NCBI GenBank assembly: GCA_964425005.1
Contig: CAYRKT010000036.1
Location: 1 to 14,958, forward strand
DNA length: 14,958 nucleotides
Direction: 5' to 3'
Source of the DNA: CAYRKT01 sp964425005
GTDB taxonomy: Bacteria; Synergistota; Synergistia; CAYRKT01
The notes beneath the pieces are model-generated. The model did not search any database. It had not been told where the DNA came from and saw only the letters and a program-made list of their open reading frames with translations. This document shows, piece by piece, positions 13,525 through 14,958 of this stretch (position 1 is its first letter; each line of letters begins with the position of its first letter). Both the position numbers and the translations under genes were made by a program.

Positions 13525-14958
13525 TTTGGTTCCAGAACGATCTGAGGCTTTCGGACAACCCAGCCCTGAGCGAGGCCTGCAGGAGGGGGGCGGTGGTACC
13601 CCTCTTCGTCTTCTGTCCCGGGGAGATGGGACCCTTCGCGCCGGGCGAGGCTCGCAGGTGGTGGCTCCATCACTCCCTAAAGTCCCTTGAGGGCTCGCTG
13701 GAGAGGAGGGGCTCTTACCTTCTGGTCCTCAGGTCGGAGGACAGCCTTGTGGCGCTTTCGGGGGTCGCCCGCGAGGTCGGGGCGGACGCCGTCTACTGGA
13801 ACGAGCGGCACGAACCCACCCTCAGGGCGAGGGACGAGCGGGTGAAGAGGTCCCTTGAGGGGGCGGGGTTAGAGGTGAGGGTCTTTCGTTCCTACCTCCT
13901 ACACGATCCGCAGCGGATGCTCCCGGAGGGCGGTCCTTTCTATTCCGTGTTCACCCCGTTTTGGAAGCGCTTCCTGAGGTCGGTGGAGGTCCCAAGGCCT
14001 CTGCCGGCTCCCGCGCGGATCGATAGTCCTCCCAGGCCCTATTTGGGCCAGGGCGTGGATTCGCTGGGCCTTCTCCCGAAGGTGGACTGGGCCTCCGGGA
14101 TCAGGGAGAGCTGGCAGGTGGGAGAGGAGGCGGCCTCGAGGCGCCTCAAGTCGTTCCTCGAGGGGGGTCTTTCGAGGTACGCCCAGGACAGGGACAGGCC
14201 CGATCTGGATGGGACCTCCAGGTTGTCGCCCCACCTGCATCACGGGGAGATCTCGCCGGCTCAGGTCTGGCACGGCGTGCTCGAGGCCGCGGGTGGCGTC
14301 AGGAGCGAGGGGGCCGAGGCCTTCCTGAGGGAGCTCGGCTGGCGGGAGTTCTCCTACCACCTCCTCTGCCACAGGCCGGACCTGAAGGAGAGGCCGCTGA
14401 GGGAGGAGTTCAACTCCTTTCCCTGGTCCTGGGAGAGGGACGAGCGATTCCTGGCCTGGACGAGGGGGCAGACGGGCATACCCATAGTCGACGCCGGGAT
14501 GAGGCAGCTTTGGCGCACCGGCTGGATGCACAACCGGGTGAGGATGCTGGTGGCCTCGTGGTTAACCAAGAACCTCCTGGTCCACTGGAGGCTGGGGGAG
14601 GAGTGGTTCTGGGACACCCTGGTGGACGCAGATCCGGCCAGCAACCCCCAGGGCTGGCAGTGGACAGCGGGCTGCGGAGCGGACGCGGCCCCGTACTTTC
14701 GCATGTTCAACCCCGTCTCCCAGGCCAGGAGGTTCGACCCGGATGGGGCCTACGTCAGGCGATGGGTCGAGGAGCTCTCCCGCTTGCCGGCGCCCTACGT
14801 CCACGCTCCGTGGGAGGCCCCGGGGGAAGTCCTCAAAAGCGCCGGGGTGAAGCTCGGCCTCGACTATCCTCTCCCTCAGCTCTCGCCCGAGAGGTCCAGG
14901 GCGGCGGCCCTGGAGCTCTTCGGGCGCTTCGTCAGGGGCAGGGGCGAGAGGGGGGATG
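13509..14958 (+). CDS. phrB: Cryptochrome/photolyase family protein, deoxyribodipyrimidine photolyase (3' end outside window)
   Basis: This FAD-dependent enzyme uses blue light to split UV-induced pyrimidine dimers. The frame is open for 483 codons to the window end, and family proteins are about 450-480 residues, so the stop should lie just beyond. The N-terminal antenna-binding domain starts AKTIVWFQNDLRLSDNPAL. The FAD domain has SRLSPHLHHGEISPAQVWH (about 237-255), WTRGQTGIPIVDAGMRQL (317-334), WMHNRVRMLVASWLTKNLL and GWQWTAGCGADAAPYFRMFNPVSQ (382-405). Tryptophans in the places of the electron-transfer chain (317, 360 and 383, by motif) are kept. The subclass (CPD or 6-4) cannot be settled from sequence by eye. 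The start chosen is TTG with a G-run six bases upstream; an in-frame GTG at 13473 is possible. It overlaps the protease gene by 16 bp, suggesting cotranscription. Confidence 0.93.
   Translation, partial: MAKTIVWFQNDLRLSDNPALSEACRRGAVVPLFVFCPGEMGPFAPGEARRWWLHHSLKSLEGSLERRGSYLLVLRSEDSLVALSGVAREVGADAVYWNERHEPTLRARDERVKRSLEGAGLEVRVFRSYLLHDPQRMLPEGGPFYSVFTPFWKRFLRSVEVPRPLPAPARIDSPPRPYLGQGVDSLGLLPKVDWASGIRESWQVGEEAASRRLKSFLEGGLSRYAQDRDRPDLDGTSRLSPHLHHGEISPAQVWHGVLEAAGGVRSEGAEAFLRELGWREFSYHLLCHRPDLKERPLREEFNSFPWSWERDERFLAWTRGQTGIPIVDAGMRQLWRTGWMHNRVRMLVASWLTKNLLVHWRLGEEWFWDTLVDADPASNPQGWQWTAGCGADAAPYFRMFNPVSQARRFDPDGAYVRRWVEELSRLPAPYVHAPWEAPGEVLKSAGVKLGLDYPLPQLSPERSRAAALELFGRFVRGRGERGD

Noticed and set aside
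1..14958. CRISPR array, tRNA, rRNA, insertion sequence or prophage
   Set aside because: I saw no regular spaced repeats, no cloverleaf or rRNA-like stretches, and no transposase or integrase motifs on either strand.

Overview
The window looks like chromosomal DNA from a GC-rich, probably thermophilic member of the Synergistota (Thermanaerovibrio-like). This is inferred from gene content and style, not from a database search. The supporting signs are heavy use of AGG for arginine and ATA for isoleucine, many TTG start codons, and a secreted protease ending in GGGC, a hydrophobic stretch and Arg-Arg, which resembles the Synergistete 'Synerg-CTERM' sorting tail. No phage, insertion sequence, CRISPR array, rRNA or tRNA gene is visible. 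Genes are tightly packed and almost every base is assigned.

Layout. Bases 1-1622 (+) hold the 3' part of ftsZ followed by a ferritin gene. A perfect 26-bp palindrome then separates them from a convergent DegT/DnrJ-family PLP aminotransferase (-). From about 2964 to 6465 (+) runs a compact cluster: two half-size chromate transporters overlapping by ATGA, then hypC, hypD and hypE, which build the Fe(CN)2CO part of [NiFe]-hydrogenases. No hydrogenase structural gene and no hypA, hypB or hypF lies in the window.

From 6473 to 9725 (-) is a methionine operon: metY, metX and a class I SAM-dependent methyltransferase. It is preceded by a good sigma70-type promoter, a clear SAM-I (S-box) riboswitch and an intrinsic terminator. 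High SAM should stop transcription before metY. metY and metX together make homocysteine from O-acetylhomoserine and sulfide. The third gene, a PmtA/UbiE-like methyltransferase, would use SAM and share the same control.

Upstream of the met operon on the same strand, but with its own promoter, is a divergent proC. Back to back with proC, on the + strand, is a large exported subtilisin-like protease (S8 domain, probable IPT/TIG domain, probable kelch-like propeller, C-terminal sorting tail). Its 3' end overlaps the start of a cryptochrome/photolyase-family gene that is nearly complete at the window end.

No wholly new system is evident. The items most worth a second look are the CTERM-tagged protease, the methyltransferase placed under SAM-riboswitch control, the transporter pair fused positionally to hypCDE, and the ProC with altered conserved residues.
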